Source: Cryptomeria japonica
Taxonomy: Eukaryota; Streptophyta; Pinopsida; Cupressales; Cupressaceae
Direction: 5' to 3'
Length of the DNA: 64,000 nucleotides
Assembly: GCF_030272615.1 (NCBI RefSeq)
Contig: NC_081413.1
Location: 565,827,010-565,891,009 of the forward strand
Both the position numbers and the translations under genes were made by a program. This document shows, one piece after another, positions 1 through 10,430 of the stretch. The notes under the pieces were generated by a model. It ran no database searches and had not been told where the DNA came from. It worked only from the letters and a program-made list of their open reading frames with translations. How positions within the stretch are numbered: the first letter of the stretch is position 1; every line of letters starts with the position of its first letter.

Positions 1-357
1 GGTTTTAGAATGCAAGTGGGAGATGTAGGAGAATGCAAGTGGATGGAGGGATAATAGGATTTAATTGAAATAAAATTAATTTAATTCAATTTGGTTGTAA
101 TTTGGGGAAATTAAATAAATTAGATTTATTCAATTTAGGATAACTATTTAATTAAATTTGAATTTAATTAAAAGTGGATAGAAGGGATTTAATTGAATAA
201 AATGATTTATTCATTAAATGGGTATAGTGAATTTAATTGAGTAATTTACTTAATTAAATAGAGGAATGCGGGTAATTTAATTAAATTGGATTTAATTAAA
301 TAGAGAAATGAACATAAAATATTCATTTAGGAATATGGTCATTTTTATACATCTATA
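1..357 (-). repeat. 3' LTR (partial) of an old Ty3/gypsy element
   Basis: This matches the outer end of the LTR at 4409-6391. Both share the stretch that reads TATAAAAATGACC just inside the terminus, followed by TTAATTAA-rich sequence. Read on the minus strand the LTR starts at 357 with TATAGATG, against TGTAGACG in the partner, so the terminal TG is mutated or was lost at the junction with gag. The window edge cuts off the rest. The two copies differ by many substitutions and indels, so the insertion is old. Confidence 0.75.
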
Positions 358-1136
358 ATAGGAATATTGCGTTATGAATTTGTTGACAAGTTCATCAAAC
401 GACCTTACAGGAGGTGTGATTTTAGACAACCATTCCATTGTTTGTCCTCCCAAGCTTCTTGGGAACAACCTCATCAAATAGGTTTCATCATGAGCAAATT
501 CGAGACTCATTGTACAAAATTCTCAAACATGATCATGGGGATCACTCTTTCCATCATATTTGTCAAACTTAGGAATGTCTGAGTTTGGAGGGAAAAGTAC
601 CATGTTCAATCATCTGTCAAATGGATAAGGACATATCTCATTTAGTGAATACCGTATTGTTGTCCCTTGTTGCATGTCTTGCATTTGTCTTTATAGAATT
701 TGCATTTGCTTTGTAAGAGAAACTAAGGGTGCATTATTTTGCCGAGGGAAGAGTTCTTCCCTTGCATTGATTTTGAGTTGAAACGGTGTGTGGAATGGTA
801 TGTTTTGCTCGAGAATGTTTTGCTCAGGGATATGTTGTTCTGGGATATTTTGCTTAGGGATATCCTGTTTAGGGTCACGTATTTCTTTCTCTCTTTGTTG
901 TTCTTGAGATTCATAATGTTGGGATCTTGTTCTAAACATGTCTGTGTCTAGATCTTCAAGAATTTTAACTCCTTTGCTTGAGAGCATGAGTAGATATTTT
1001 CCTTGTCATTTTCTATGAGCCTTTCTATTAGTTTTTGGAATGAAGAACTTCCTTGACATTCTTGAAGAAGTTCTTCAAAATTTTTAGTATCCTCTTGATG
1101 TGGACCTTCAAAAGGATTAGATAACCTTCTATTCAT
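358..1136 (-). pseudogene. gag fragment of the 1-6.4 kb retrotransposon
   Basis: This is the N-terminal half of a plant Ty3/gypsy Gag. The N-terminal part, starting at 1136, is rich in E, Q and K. A PKQNIPEQ-like repeat lies around 760-860. ICPYPFD lies near 630, and DETYLMRLFPRSLGGQTMEW lies near 440-490. The same landmarks, in the same order, occur in the larger element's Gag (ICPYPFD and ETYLMRLFPQSLGDQAMEW). There is a frameshift near 950-985 and there are stops near 690 and 520-600. The reading runs straight into LTR sequence at 357, so the rest of gag, all of pol and the polypurine tract are deleted. It cannot make a working Gag. Confidence 0.8.
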
Positions 1137-2048
1137 GCTTGATTCTAGTGTTGTTTCGCTTTGTTTGTTTCGTTAAGTGCGAGTAACCATAGGCATTTAA
1201 TAGAAACTTTCTGTGATAAAGGGGATAAAATCCTCTTCAATGTTTTGTTCAAGGGTTGGTGGTTCAAGCCAGGGTACGTTGTAAGTGATGCACTTGTCAG
1301 GAAAGAATGTCGGATTAGTCTTTTCTCCATGATTGATTTTTTGATTGAATGCAAATTTTTGATAGAATGCTCTAGTCTTCAAGGGTTCCTTGTTAAATTT
1401 GTTTGATTTGTTTTGAATATAGAGCCGTACGTGATGAAGGAATGTTCGATGAGATTTGAAGAGTTGACGATTGATGTGTAAAAATTTATTTGGTTGGGCA
1501 AATTTTGAAAAACTTGGTTGTTGTTTCTTCAACTCAGTGCTACGATAAATATTCTTTCTTCTCAAAATATGAGGAATAGTCATGCGCAAGCGACCAATGG
1601 TGTCCTTTGATTTGTTTTGGATTCAGTTTACCTTGTTTTAGAAACTTAAGTATTAATTTATCAAAATGAAGGTTTAGATGTGCCTTTATGACAAAGTGCA
1701 TCAAATGATATGGAATAGAGCTTTCCCGATATGGAAACTCAATTTGACAACTTGAAGTTTTAAAACAAGTGTGTTTTTAGGATAAAATCCATGAGATAAA
1801 AAGGACCTCTTTGTCACTTGTGATGATGTTTCTCGATTTTGATAGAATAGATATGTTTATCATGTGACTAGTTTTCAGATTCTGGACAACTTTGTTTGAC
1901 TAGAAATTTGCATGAGAAATAACTTTTGATACTCTGTATTTGGTATTTTGTTTTGATGAAATGTCGACTGATGAAAGAGGTTTCCAAATTTTTTTTCAAA
2001 ATTTTCTATTTTTACCTCTGTTTTGCTCTCTATTTTTTTGGTTTTTGA

Positions 2049-2530
2049 CCACGCGCTAAGACAGACACTCGATTCGCTACCAAAAGTTCTCAACGTGCTA
2101 AAGAAAGGACCCTACGCACTAGGTTGCCCCCTGCTACGTGCTAACTAGTTTTACTAGTTAAAAAATTATTCTCTGGTTTTCAAAGGGTTACGCGCTATTA
2201 TGAGCCATTGATGCGCTAATCTGCTTTCTGAATGCGCTAAAGATTTACTTTCATGCGCTAAGCTGATGTTTCTATGCGCTAAACTGTCTTCCAGATGCGC
2301 TAAACTATTTTTGATATGCGTTTAACTGTGTTTGCTAATTCTAGGTTCTGGTGAAGCGCTATTGTTAATACTTTACATGCTAAACTATTTTTGATACGTG
2401 TTTAATTGTGTTTGTTGATTCTAGGTTTTGGTGAAGCACTAGTGTTAATACTTTACGCGCTAAAGATAAGGTTAGATGCGCTAAAGTATGATTGCCACAT
2501 GTTAAGATGTTGCTCTTATGTGCTAAACTG
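2049..2530. repeat. Dispersed ATGCGCTAAA motif, leader block 1
   Basis: About 19 copies of a roughly 10-bp motif close to ATGCGCTAA occur at irregular spacing of about 15-35 bp, with text such as tctt or ctgtt between them. Many variants are CpG losses (GTGCTAA, GCACTA, ACATGCTAA). The copies are not head-to-tail and the spacers are unrelated, so this is not a simple satellite. Confidence 0.75.
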
Positions 2531-4064
2531 CCTTGACTTGATTGTTTTCTACAATTTTGAATTTTTGTCTTGAGTCTTCAGTGATAACATATGATTTTTT
2601 GAAGTAATAAATGAATACATAGCACCAAAGAAATAACCATTTTTGCTTAATCTAAATAATAAGTGTATGTTCTGCGAGGATGTGTTCAAATCTTCAATGT
2701 TTTAACAGGTTCAAATACAAAGAATACACTTCAAATAAACTCTTTATTTAAGGGTCATAAGTAATACCATAGCTCACTATTTTCGATACTCCGTCAGCTC
2801 AAACAACTGTGTCACCCCCCAGAGGGTGCCCATTTTTTTGCCTTTTGCTAGAAACTAACTCAAAGTGAATTGTTTCACAATTGAGTAGTTATCTTGGGAG
2901 ATATATGGTGAGTAATCTTGGGGGCGGATTCTTCCCCATCCTTGCACTATGATATTACAAATGTCTGGTTACTGACTCAGCTCAAAGTTTCTATGCTAAA
3001 GTTTGTAATCAAGCTTCCAGTTCGGTTGTCAGTGATAAACTCTCTCAGGAGGCTTCCCAACCTTTAGAACAAAGGCTTTAAGTATTACAAGGATACTAGG
3101 GGAAGGCTAATCACTGCATGCATTCGTTAAAAAGTGCTTTCGCCACTTTCCACATTTAATTATAGTGGGTTGGAACTCTTGGCTTCAAAGTTGTTCCCCA
3201 CTTAAGTCGTTCCCTTCACACCAGCCAAAGAATGGCTTTAAGAGTTTTTCAACCCCTCGGAAAGGCAGGTCTGCTAAAGGATTTAAGTGTTGTATGACTA
3301 AAAGCATAAGAGTAGTCTAGCTTTTTGATCACCCGGTTAAGGGGAGAGCATATACCTTCTATTTTCAAGACAAGGCAAACAAGATTCTTTTTATCTTTCA
3401 AGTCAATGAATTTTTTAAGATCTATATGGATATGTTGCTCCATAAAAACATGGTGTTTATTTTAACCTCTCATGGAAATGATTTTCTAATCTATTGAAAA
3501 GAAAGGGTCAACAAAGTAAATCCGATGTTTTGTCAACAAAATAAATCGATTGTTGGTCAACAAAATAAATCGATCTAAAGGGGAAGATTGTCCCTCTTTG
3601 GTTGCAAATGACTTTTGGACTCTGTGTGATTCTTTACTTTGCTAAAACTTAAAATGGATCCTTTTATACACCAAAGGATGGTGAAATTCTTTTTAAGCTC
3701 CTTTTCTTGCAAAAATATAAAAATTGTCTTGTTCTTTTTAGAGCCCAAAAATGAAAGTTTTTCTCCTAAGAAAACAAGAAAGATTTCTTTGTTGTTCTTT
3801 TTATTTGCCCAAAATAAAGGTGAGTTCAATTTTATTTTAAAAAATAAAAGAAAGAAATTTGAATCTTTTCTAACTTAGAAAAGTTAGCAAAAATTTAAAC
3901 TACTTTAGTTCTAGCCTAAATAGAATAGACTCAAAACCTGCAATAAAAATATTAGTAACCTGCAAAAAATCAGTCAATTAGTTAGCAAAAAGATGAGTTC
4001 CGTGGACTTCCACAAGTCTAAGTTTTAATTTCTGTTACAAATTAGTTTTCTGTTTTCTATTTGT

Positions 4065-4325
4065 GATGCGCTACAGAAAAGCCTGTATGCACTATAGAAT
4101 ATGTCAGATGCGCTATAGAATATGCCAGAAGCGGTGAGCTATTTTCCAAATGCGCTATAATGTTATTCCTTCGTGTTGATACCTACAGGAAAATATTAGT
4201 GACCATCATGCACTAAAGAAAAGACTTTACGTGCTAGAGTATGGACCAAACATGCTAAAAAGTGAGATGGATGCGCTACAATGTGGACCAGATGCGCTAA
4301 GAAAAGTTCCTCACGCGCTAATCTT
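4065..4325. repeat. Dispersed ATGCGCTAAA motif, leader block 2
   Basis: About 11 more copies of the motif seen at 2049-2530, again irregularly spaced (ATGCGCTACA, ATGCGCTATAG, ACGCGCTAATC and CpG-decayed forms). The block ends about 60 bp before the PBS. About 1.5 kb of unrelated leader separates the two blocks. Confidence 0.75.
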
Positions 4326-4386
4326 TGTTTCCCGCATACCTGCAAAAGTGATTTTTTTTTTTAAACTATTTGATTAATGGGGTAAT

Positions 4387-4404
4387 GCCCCATGGTGGGT
4401 GCCA
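4387..4404 (-). other. Primer binding site of the 1-6.4 kb retrotransposon
   Basis: On the minus strand, 4 bases after the LTR end, the sequence reads TGGCACCCACCATGGGGC. It begins with the TGG expected of a tRNA 3'-CCA partner and resembles the TGGCGCC-type PBS of plant gypsy elements. The position supports the LTR boundary; I cannot name the tRNA with certainty. Confidence 0.6.
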
Positions 4405-4408
4405 GATA

Positions 4409-6391
4409 TGTATGCGGGAAAAGCAGGTCGATGAAATTCAATATGTGAAAAGTGGAGCTCAAAGAGGCTTTGCTCAGACACCCACATGACTTTTTGGTGC
4501 AAGTTATGGAGTCATGGAGAATGACTCAACTTCCCAAGGTTGGTTCCATGGTTCTCTATCTCACAAGGTCCTTCAAGCCAATGCCTTTGCTCTCAGATCA
4601 CTGAGCAAAGCGGCTTAGGGATGACAAATGCAAGAACGAGGGATGCTTATGATTTAATTATGAGAATGCATCCTATCTATGCATGATTCTACAAATGAGT
4701 AAAAACTAGTTTATAAGATGCAAATATAAGTATAAATACTATCCTAACATATTATACTAGATAATGATTTAAGCTAATGATGAAGAAATTACCCGAAAAT
4801 GTTTATTAGATTAATTTCTATTGCAAAAGAGGCTAAATGCATTGATCATGTAGGATTTTGCCAAGATCAAGGGCACAATGAAAAACATAAAAAGAGACAA
4901 TAGAATGACAAGAACAAACTGTATTCTCATCAATATGCAAAAATGATCAACTGGATTAACCAATACAATGAATATAGGCTTGCTTATATAGGCAAGGCCA
5001 TATGGATGTATGAGCACACAAATATAACATGTGGCTCAATGAGAAACAAGGGTAGGTAAGAAATACTAGGGGTAGGTAGGAGAAATAATATAATATTCCA
5101 CAAGAGGTGGATGACCCACCGAATGTGGAGTGTAATAGCAAAATAAGACCACAAAAGGTGGAATTCCTCCTACAAGTTCTATCCCTATGTGCAAACTTCC
5201 CTAAGTGTCTCAAATCCAAACTATGAAGAGATGCATTATCCTAAGTTAACTTAAGTAAAGTGTAATAATATCCAAAATGAATATTTATTTACACCAACAG
5301 ATCAAATTAAGCCTAAATGAGATATTGAAAGCTTGCATGGATTTGAGTATAAGTATGATGCTAAAGACTTGGATGTTTTTAAAATGGAGGAATGAGAGAT
5401 CTATTTATAGGAAAAACAGGGCAATGGATGGTCAGGATTGAAAGGGTTAATCAAGGGATAAGTTTGAAAGTTGTCAATCCATGTTTGCAATTGGCACCAA
5501 TGAAATGGTGACAAATGTCAACATAAGACTAGTTGAGAGGAGGGGTTGGAAACATTAAATGCCTAAGAAGACATCATGGTTACCCTAGGGGGTAAAGGTT
5601 AAGGTTAGGTTAAGGTTATTCATTGGATAGAGAGTTTACCCAAAGGATAAAATTTTGTGCAAGAGTTAAAGGGATAACCATGGTCAAAACAATGAATGCT
5701 TGATGAGACCCTTAGGTTAGATGGAGGTTGAGTTAGAGAAAAAGTCTCTAATCATGCTAGAGGGTTGAGTTAACCATTAATGGTTTGGAAGACTTTCAAG
5801 GTTAACTTGTTGAAGACATAAAGCCTTTAATGGTTTTCAAAGACTTTGAGGGTTTGAGAAGTGACTTCCTCTTGCTTAGGGATGTGACAATATTTAGGAA
5901 ATGGATTAGGCTAAATTGGAAGTGATTAGAAGAGTCTAGAAGAGTTTTAGAAAGGGGTTTAAGAGGCAAGTGGGAGATGTAGGAAAATGCAAGTGGGTGA
6001 GGAATAATAGAATTTAATTAAAATAAATTATTTTATTTCAATTTAGTTGCAACTTGCATTTGTAGGATTTGGCAAGTGGGGGGATTTAATTAAATGTAAA
6101 TTTAATTAAATGGGCTAGAAGGGGGGGTTTTAATTAAATGGCTAGAAAGAGGATTTTAATTAAATGTGAATTTAATTAAATGGATTAGATAGAAGAAGGG
6201 GTTAATTAAATAAAGTGATTTATTTAATTTAAATGATGTAGAGGACATAAGTGATTTTAACTAAATAAATTGAATAATTTACTTAATTAAATAGAAGAAT
6301 GTGGGAGATTTAATTAAATTAGATTTAACTAAATAGAGAACTGAACATAAAATATTCATTTGGGAATAATGGTCATTTTTATACGTCTACA
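4409..6391 (-). repeat. 5' LTR of the 1-6.4 kb Ty3/gypsy element
   Basis: On the minus strand it begins TGTAGACG at 6391 and ends in ...CATACA at 4409, giving the TG...CA termini. The PBS follows immediately. The outer part is full of TTTAATTAAAT repeats, a feature shared with the LTRs at 8392-9163, 23849-24616 and 39568. At 1,983 bp it is much longer than the 0.77-kb LTR of the neighbouring element, so this is a different family with a related terminus. Confidence 0.75.
5401..5409 (-). promoter_or_regulatory. TATA box in the LTR
   Basis: On the minus strand the text reads CCTATAAATAG, a good plant TATA box, placed in the middle of the LTR as expected for the U3/R boundary. Recognition is from sequence and position only. 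Confidence 0.5.
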
Positions 6392-8326
6392 AATGGTTAT
6401 TTAATTATGTTCATGTGAACTTGGTTTAAGAACTCATAATGACGTATTTATGTATGTTCGATGCAAATGAACTTCAGTGAGTTAGAAAACCAAGAACAAC
6501 CTGTACCTAGATGAGGTAGATAACTGCAATCTAACTTAGATCATTTAGAAAACTTGATCGACATTTAATGTTTAAATCAATATGGGAAAAGATTGTATTT
6601 ACCAATTGTTGCCTATGCAAGTTTAATTTTTGTATTTGCTTTTGCTTAAGTAATGGCAAGCCTTGCTTTGTTTGATTGGACCCTGTCGTATGGATTGATT
6701 TGGGGTACCTGTTTCTATCCTTGATCTTGATTTTGACTGTTGTTTTGTTTGTGGTGGTGTTGTAATTGGTCATATCCTTTATGCGGGTGTCATATGATGT
6801 TTCGTGGTTGACCATAGCTAGACAGGTCTCTAGTTAGAGTACTATCAATCAGTGCACCTCATATGATGTTGTGTTGACCAAATGGTTGTTCCCTTCATTT
6901 TGAACTCTGGTTCCTTGATCTTGTGTATTCCTTGGTTTATGAGTTCGTTTGAGTATAGTCTAGTGTCATATGGGAAAGTGGCTTTCGATTGGGGATCGCA
7001 CCCAAAGTGGTTGTTGGGTAACCTAGCGAAAGTGTGTCTAATAAGTGATAACCTAATAGTGTATTAGAGTGTTAGTTAATGAATCACTAAGAAAGATAAT
7101 TGTGCCTCACACATGGGATGAGTGCTAACATAGACTTAGCATGTTGTGAGAAGGCCTGAAATGGAAAACCATCATCCCTGTCTTCACGAAATGATGTGTG
7201 GGTCCACATGAGGCTTGGATGGGTTGGAGGTTTAGAATAGGTTGCTAGGGTAACCCAGTGGATGGGGCCGGAACCTATGAAGACCTGCCATGGTATCCAT
7301 ACTAGGTTGTGTGATGACACTTGTCCCCTACGTTCGCTAGTGTGTTGTTGTGTTGTCTTGATAGGAGCACTTTTGTGGAGTCGTCTTGTTGCTTATGCCC
7401 TTGTGAGTACCTAGTTTCATGTTAGACCTTGAGTTGCAAAGAGTTAGTTCTATGGATGCTCCAGTTGATCTTTTGTATTTGCTTTGATTATGTTCAGTTG
7501 GATCATTTCCTATTCAGAGATCATTTATGTATTTATTGACCGATGTGGTCGTTTGTATTTTGGTTATGTTCGCCTCGATGGCATGATTGTAAATGATGTG
7601 AAACTCATGTATTCTTAACTTATTTAATTATCAGAGGGGTATTGCAGTTGAGCAGACCCGGAGATGTAGCCCTCTAGGGGTGAACTCCAAGATTAATTTG
7701 GTGTTATGTGATGCTTATGTTCTTATGTTTCCTTTTTTCAGTTTTAGTGTGTATGGATGGCTTTTTGATAGAATGTATAAATGGATTAGATGTGATTTAT
7801 TGTAAATGCATGTATACAGTCATCTTTTAGATGCAGTAAATTGGATCATGAAAGAATGTAGCTTAGAATAATGGAATATATTCAATTATTGCTAAGGAAA
7901 TTAATGTGTATGAAAAGATCTCATTAGTTTATGATGAAATTCAAGTGTGTTATAAAATTAGATGCATGGCTTATATTTTTAATAAAAAGCTTGAACGTAA
8001 GGTATGAATAAATCTTAACAGATGAACCTTATCTATTGATCTATATTTTTGTCTTACTGAAAGAAAATTATCCTTGTTTAAAGTATTATCTCATTATTAA
8101 AATAATCAACTTATTGAATTAATTAACATGAATTAAGTTAAATGTGTAATTAAGTAATCACGTTGGGAAACTCTTTAGGTGTTAGTTGAAGTCTTTCACT
8201 GTGTAATCTGTACTTTGATATCTCGTTGTATCATTATGTTGTGTTTAAATTTCAAAAAAAAAATTATTGCACTCTATTCTTGTGTTTTAACTTAATCCCT
8301 TCAGGGTTTCCTGGCGGGGCATTACA
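6392..8326 (+). repeat. Degenerate gypsy-type LTR or LTR-like sequence
   Basis: There is no ORF of note in these 1.9 kb. The right end, ggcggggcattaca at 8313-8326, resembles the 3' terminus of plant Tekay/Del-type LTRs. About 0.7 kb upstream a GGAGATGTAGCCCTCTAGGG-type segment (about 7660) resembles text I know from such LTRs. The left limit is unclear because the older element's LTR ends at 6391. No partner LTR is visible, so it could be a solo LTR or a truncated copy. Confidence 0.35.
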
Positions 8327-8329
8327 GGT

Positions 8330-8391
8330 AATAGCACCCAAGAGAAAGAAATAGGTAATTTCACCGAATGAATTTGATTTTGAGTAGTTGG
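8330..8391 (+). pseudogene. Left part of a coiled-coil ORF split by the 16.2-kb element
   Basis: This short plus-strand reading (VIAPKRKK, stop, VISPNEFDFE, stop) continues in frame with 24622 onward once the retrotransposon and one copy of its target duplication are removed. Both stops are TAG and would be CAG before a C-to-T change. The text just before it (...attacag) could be a splice acceptor or an LTR end. See the entry at 24617-25684. Confidence 0.5.
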
Positions 8392-9163
8392 TGTATATGG
8401 TGAAAATGGATACAATAATAACAATATTGAAAGGCTAAATGAAGTCAACCACAAAACCCTAGCCTAACAACAACAAAGATCCACCATAACATATGAAGAT
8501 TACCTAAGACAATGCAAATCAAATGAAATCACAAAGATTATACCATCACATGTCCAATAGGGTTTGAATCTCCATTCTTCCTATCTCCATTGATCTTGCT
8601 TGATATATTTGCTCTCAGATTTTATGTGCACAAGAGCTCAACAAAGAACGGAATGTGGTTGCAAGATGGATCGTAGTGTAGTCAAGTGATCAAATAGTTC
8701 CTTCGTTAGGGTTTGATAATGAAGGAAGAATCTCCTTATATAGAAGACACAATAAGAAATGGAGGGATAAGATTGAGAGGTGTAAAAGGAGGTCGGCTAT
8801 GATTAGAGGGTAGGTAGAGGAAATAATAAAATAATGAAAAGGGGTAGGTAGTGTATGAATTAAGAGATGAATGACATGTGTCATGGGTAGACAAGGTTAA
8901 TGAAGTAATTAAATAAATAAAGATTTATTTAATTAATAGAAGAAATGGGATAATTAAATAAATAAATATTTATTTAATTTAGGAAAAGGATAATTTAAAT
9001 AAATAAATAAATGTATTTATTTAAATGAGAAATAAGGCTAGAAGAGGATAAATGAATGAATTAAATAAATAAGGATTTATTTAATTAATAGATGAATTAG
9101 GCTAAAGTAATTAAATAAATAAAATATTTATTTAATTAGACATGACAATTTTGGGTGTCTACA
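8392..9163 (-). repeat. 3' LTR of the 16.2-kb element
   Basis: This 772-bp copy matches 23849-24616 along its whole length. On the minus strand it starts TGTAGACACCC at 9163 and ends ...CCATATACA at 8392. The U3 part (8890-9140) is a run of TTTAATTAAATAAA-like repeats. The polypurine tract lies directly outside the 9163 end. Confidence 0.95.
8734..8743 (-). promoter_or_regulatory. TATA box in the 3' LTR
   Basis: The minus strand reads TATATAAGGA here, and the same site is conserved in the other LTR at about 24191-24200. Its place within the LTR fits a U3 promoter. Confidence 0.5.
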
Positions 9164-9177
9164 TTTTGCCCCTCTTT
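9164..9177 (-). other. Polypurine tract of the 16.2-kb element
   Basis: On the minus strand AAAGAGGGGCAAAA directly precedes the LTR start TGTAGACAC. The same tract precedes the LTR at 39568. It primes plus-strand DNA synthesis in LTR retrotransposons, and here it fixes the LTR boundary and the element's orientation. Confidence 0.85.
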
Positions 9178-9262
9178 GAGACAATGCAACTTGTCGCGTT
9201 ATTTCAAAGAAGATAAGATGAACTGATACATAGTTGCCCCAAGGTGGGAATAATATGCCCCC

Positions 9263-9315
9263 TCGAGAGATTGGATGAAAAAAAATGTTTGAAAAGATTG
9301 CAAACAATCTCTCGA
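9263..9315. other. PPT-proximal stem-loop
   Basis: TCGAGAGATTG at 9263-9273 is a perfect 11-bp inverted repeat of CAATCTCTCGA at 9305-9315, with a 31-nt loop. It sits 86 bp inside the polypurine tract. A hairpin with different arm sequence lies at the same distance from the polypurine tract of the 39.6-kb element. Within it, AGATTG and CAATCT (9295-9310) can form a competing 6-bp stem with a 4-nt loop. Confidence 0.65.
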
Positions 9316-9689
9316 TAAGAAAGAAAGGCTAGAATGGACTGACCAGATAGGATCGAGTGACAGAGTCACGGGATAATGAAGACTGACTTGGGAAACGAGG
9401 GCTAGGGCTAAGATAGTCTATAAGATAGACCACGAGGGAAATACATCCTCATTGTCATCTACACATCCACGAGAGCAGAGTGCAGAGCAAAAATAGAGCA
9501 GCAACAATCAGCAACGATGGCCTTTGTTCACAGATTCGATCACATTCACCGATTCCAGAGGCCAGCTGAGGCAGGAGAGCCGGTAAGTATCGTAAAACTG
9601 TCTCGTACTTCGATGCATTTATTTTTGTCATTAATGCATGGTAGATAGAGAAATAAATGCACTTTAGGTTAGGGTCCAAAATATGTCAA

Positions 9690-9950
9690 AAACATCTAGG
9701 CGCGTCTGCATTGGTGCCAGGCGCGTCCATGCTCACGAGGCATGTCTATGTTTGTGCCAGGCACATCCATGTTTGGAAATGCGTCTGTGTCGAATGCGAT
9801 CGCGTCTATGATATGTAGGTGCGTCTGTGCCAAAAAGGCACGTCTGTGTCGCCCAGGCACGTCTGTGCAAAGCATAGGCACGTATATGTCTTTCAGGCAC
9901 GTTTGTGTAAAACAGGCGCGTTTGTGCAGTCTTCAAGCGCGTTTATGTCC
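9690..9950. repeat. GCGCGTCTGTG motif block inside the antisense PMD intron
   Basis: About 14 copies of a motif close to GGCRCGTCTGTG occur at 14-30 bp spacing, with CpG-decay variants (GCATGTCTATG, GCACGTTTGTG). The reverse complement, CACAGACGCG, is the motif of the two leader blocks at 22104-22262 and 23470-23720. The two ends of the element therefore carry the same motif in inverted orientation. Confidence 0.8.
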
Positions 9951-10078
9951 AAAAAAATGTGAATTTGTGTCTTCTAGGTCAAATCGATAGTTTTGTGATG
10001 AACATACACTGTCGATTGGATAAACTGCTAAGAGGATACACTCAAGCAGGTCCTCTAGGGAAGACTAGAATAGATCAA

Positions 10079-10430
10079 GGCACTTTGTGATGAATAGTGA
10101 GTACCAAGATAGAGTACTTTGTGATGAATAGGGAGTACTAAATTATGAGTAGCACTTTGTGATGAATAGTGAATGCAAATGTGAGCAGCACTTTGTGATG
10201 AACAGGGAGTGCCAAACACGTAGTACTTTGTTATGAATAGGGAGTGCCAAACATGTAGTACTTTGTGATGAACAGGGAGTACTACTAGGATAGATAGCAA
10301 CACTTTGTGATGAATAGTGAGTGTCACTTGGATAGATAGCAACACTTTGTGATGAACAGGGAGTGTCACTAGGATAGAAAAGCATATGCACTTAGATAAA
10401 AAGTAGCATTTTGTGATGCACAATGAATGC
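10079..10430 (+). repeat. Nine-unit stem-loop array in the antisense PMD intron
   Basis: Nine units, 35-63 bp apart, each have a 5-6 nt arm, a 15-nt loop close to TTGTGATGAACAGGG, and a second arm complementary to the first. The arm pairs change together: AGTACT/AGTACT (units at 10113 and 10257), GCACT/AGTGC (10188), ACACT/AGTGT (10300 and 10342), GCATT/AATGC (10406). Six units pair perfectly, the one at 10223 has one G-T wobble, and those at 10079 and 10152 have one A-C mismatch. The array ends 36 bp before the exon 2 acceptor. Confidence 0.85.

Larger units (their letters stand above)
1137..4386 (-). other. Long untranslated leader of the 1-6.4 kb retrotransposon
   Basis: This 3.2-kb stretch between gag and the PBS has no credible ORF. 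It has three parts: a core around 2800-3260 with C-rich patches, and two blocks of a short dispersed motif on either side of it (annotated separately). Leaders of several kb are common in Tat/Ogre-type elements. The leader of the 16.2-kb element has the same three-part layout with a different motif. Confidence 0.55.

Noticed and set aside
10079-10430. GTGATGA in each stem-loop unit looks like a C box of C/D snoRNAs.
   Set aside because: There is no CTGA D box at the right distance and no snoRNA-like terminal stem, and the short units are tandem inside a transposon. The match is probably chance.
10079-10430. Regular direct repeats with variable spacers, superficially like a CRISPR array.
   Set aside because: Plant nuclear context, units inexact, spacers similar to each other, no cas genes.
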